From a virus, in the IMG/VR virus record IMGVR_UViG_3300034374_003314, positions 1-22,672 of that record: a stretch of DNA of 22,672 bases; one strand, written 5' to 3'. Shown piece after piece: positions 22,574 through 22,672 of the stretch. A program made the position numbers and the translations under genes. Position 1 is the stretch's first letter; every line of letters begins with the position of its first letter. The notes under the pieces are model-generated. The model was not told the origin of the DNA. It saw nothing but the letters and a program-made list of their open reading frames with translations, and did no database searches.

Positions 22574-22672
22574 TTAGTAAGACTTCTTTCGGCCCACCCG
22601 CTCCTTGCGGATGGGTCCCTTCTGCTTCTTGTCGTTCTCCAAGTCCGGGTCCGCAGACAGGGACGGGAAATC
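22574..22672 (-). CDS. C-terminal end of the gene upstream of capsid, probably scaffold
   Basis: Partial: only the last 32 codons and the TAA lie in the window, cut by the window edge. The fragment is hydrophilic and ends in a basic tail (KKQKGPIRKERVGRKKSY). In T7-like phages the gene before capsid is the scaffolding protein gp9, and scaffolds often have basic C-termini that bind the capsid interior. This identification is by position only; another small gene could sit there. The stop is 13 nt before the capsid ATG. Confidence 0.55.
   Translation of the reverse strand, partial: DFPSLSADPDLENDKKQKGPIRKERVGRKKSY

Noticed and set aside
1-22672. tRNA genes, integrase, insertion sequences
   Set aside because: I looked for cloverleaf-type stems, recombinase motifs and inverted-repeat-bounded genes, and found none. 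Visual search could miss a diverged tRNA.

Overview
This window is the late (structural, packaging and lysis) half of a T7-like podovirus genome (Autographiviridae type). Every gene I accept lies on the minus strand, so transcription runs from position 22672 toward position 1. The order follows the T7 right arm: end of a gene before the capsid (probably scaffold), capsid (gp10-like), tail tubular A (gp11), tail tubular B (gp12), internal virion proteins gp13-, gp14-, gp15- and gp16-like, tail fibre (gp17-like), a holin candidate, small terminase (gp18) and large terminase (gp19). A strong rho-independent terminator sits between capsid and gp11, where T7 has T-phi. Coding sequence is mostly about 55-63% GC in hand-counted lines. 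The host cannot be named from the window. The tiny basic proteins downstream of the terminase resemble ones I recall from marine and aquatic phages, so an aquatic bacterial host is my guess.

Layout from right to left: 22672-21505 holds the end of the upstream gene and the capsid; 21482-21446 the terminator; 21425-17508 the tail adaptor and nozzle; 17500-7450 the internal virion (ejection) proteins, including very large gp15-like (914 aa) and gp16-like (2082 aa) proteins. The stretch 7445-3650 encodes two host-contact proteins: a T7-anchor fibre full of repeats and HxH motifs, and a LamG-like plus polyglycine adhesin. Next come an unknown 111-aa protein and a holin candidate (3628-3057), then the overlapping terminase pair (3055-1162). 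The end (1152-228) carries four small genes: an HExxH metallopeptidase-like protein, two basic phage proteins and an HNH-type protein. Positions 1-227 are non-coding and very GC-rich, with 11-bp repeats, opposing G4-prone tracts and two hairpins. By T7 synteny this would lie near the right genome end.

Genes are tightly packed, with 1-nt gaps, stop/start overlaps and Shine-Dalgarno (SD) sites inside the preceding gene, so they are probably translationally coupled late transcripts. Together they build the shell, the tail adaptor and nozzle, the internal core that is ejected, the receptor-binding apparatus, the packaging motor and part of the lysis system. RNA polymerase, DNA replication genes, the portal and an endolysin are not in this window.

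The most unusual parts are: a roughly 250-residue low-GC expansion inside the gp12-like nozzle protein; an HExxH motif inside the giant gp16-like protein; a second tiny HExxH protein after the terminase; the polyglycine adhesin beside an HxH-repeat fibre; mosaic 54-bp repeats in the fibre gene; and the G-rich/C-rich repeat block at the left end. I found no wholly new multi-gene system.
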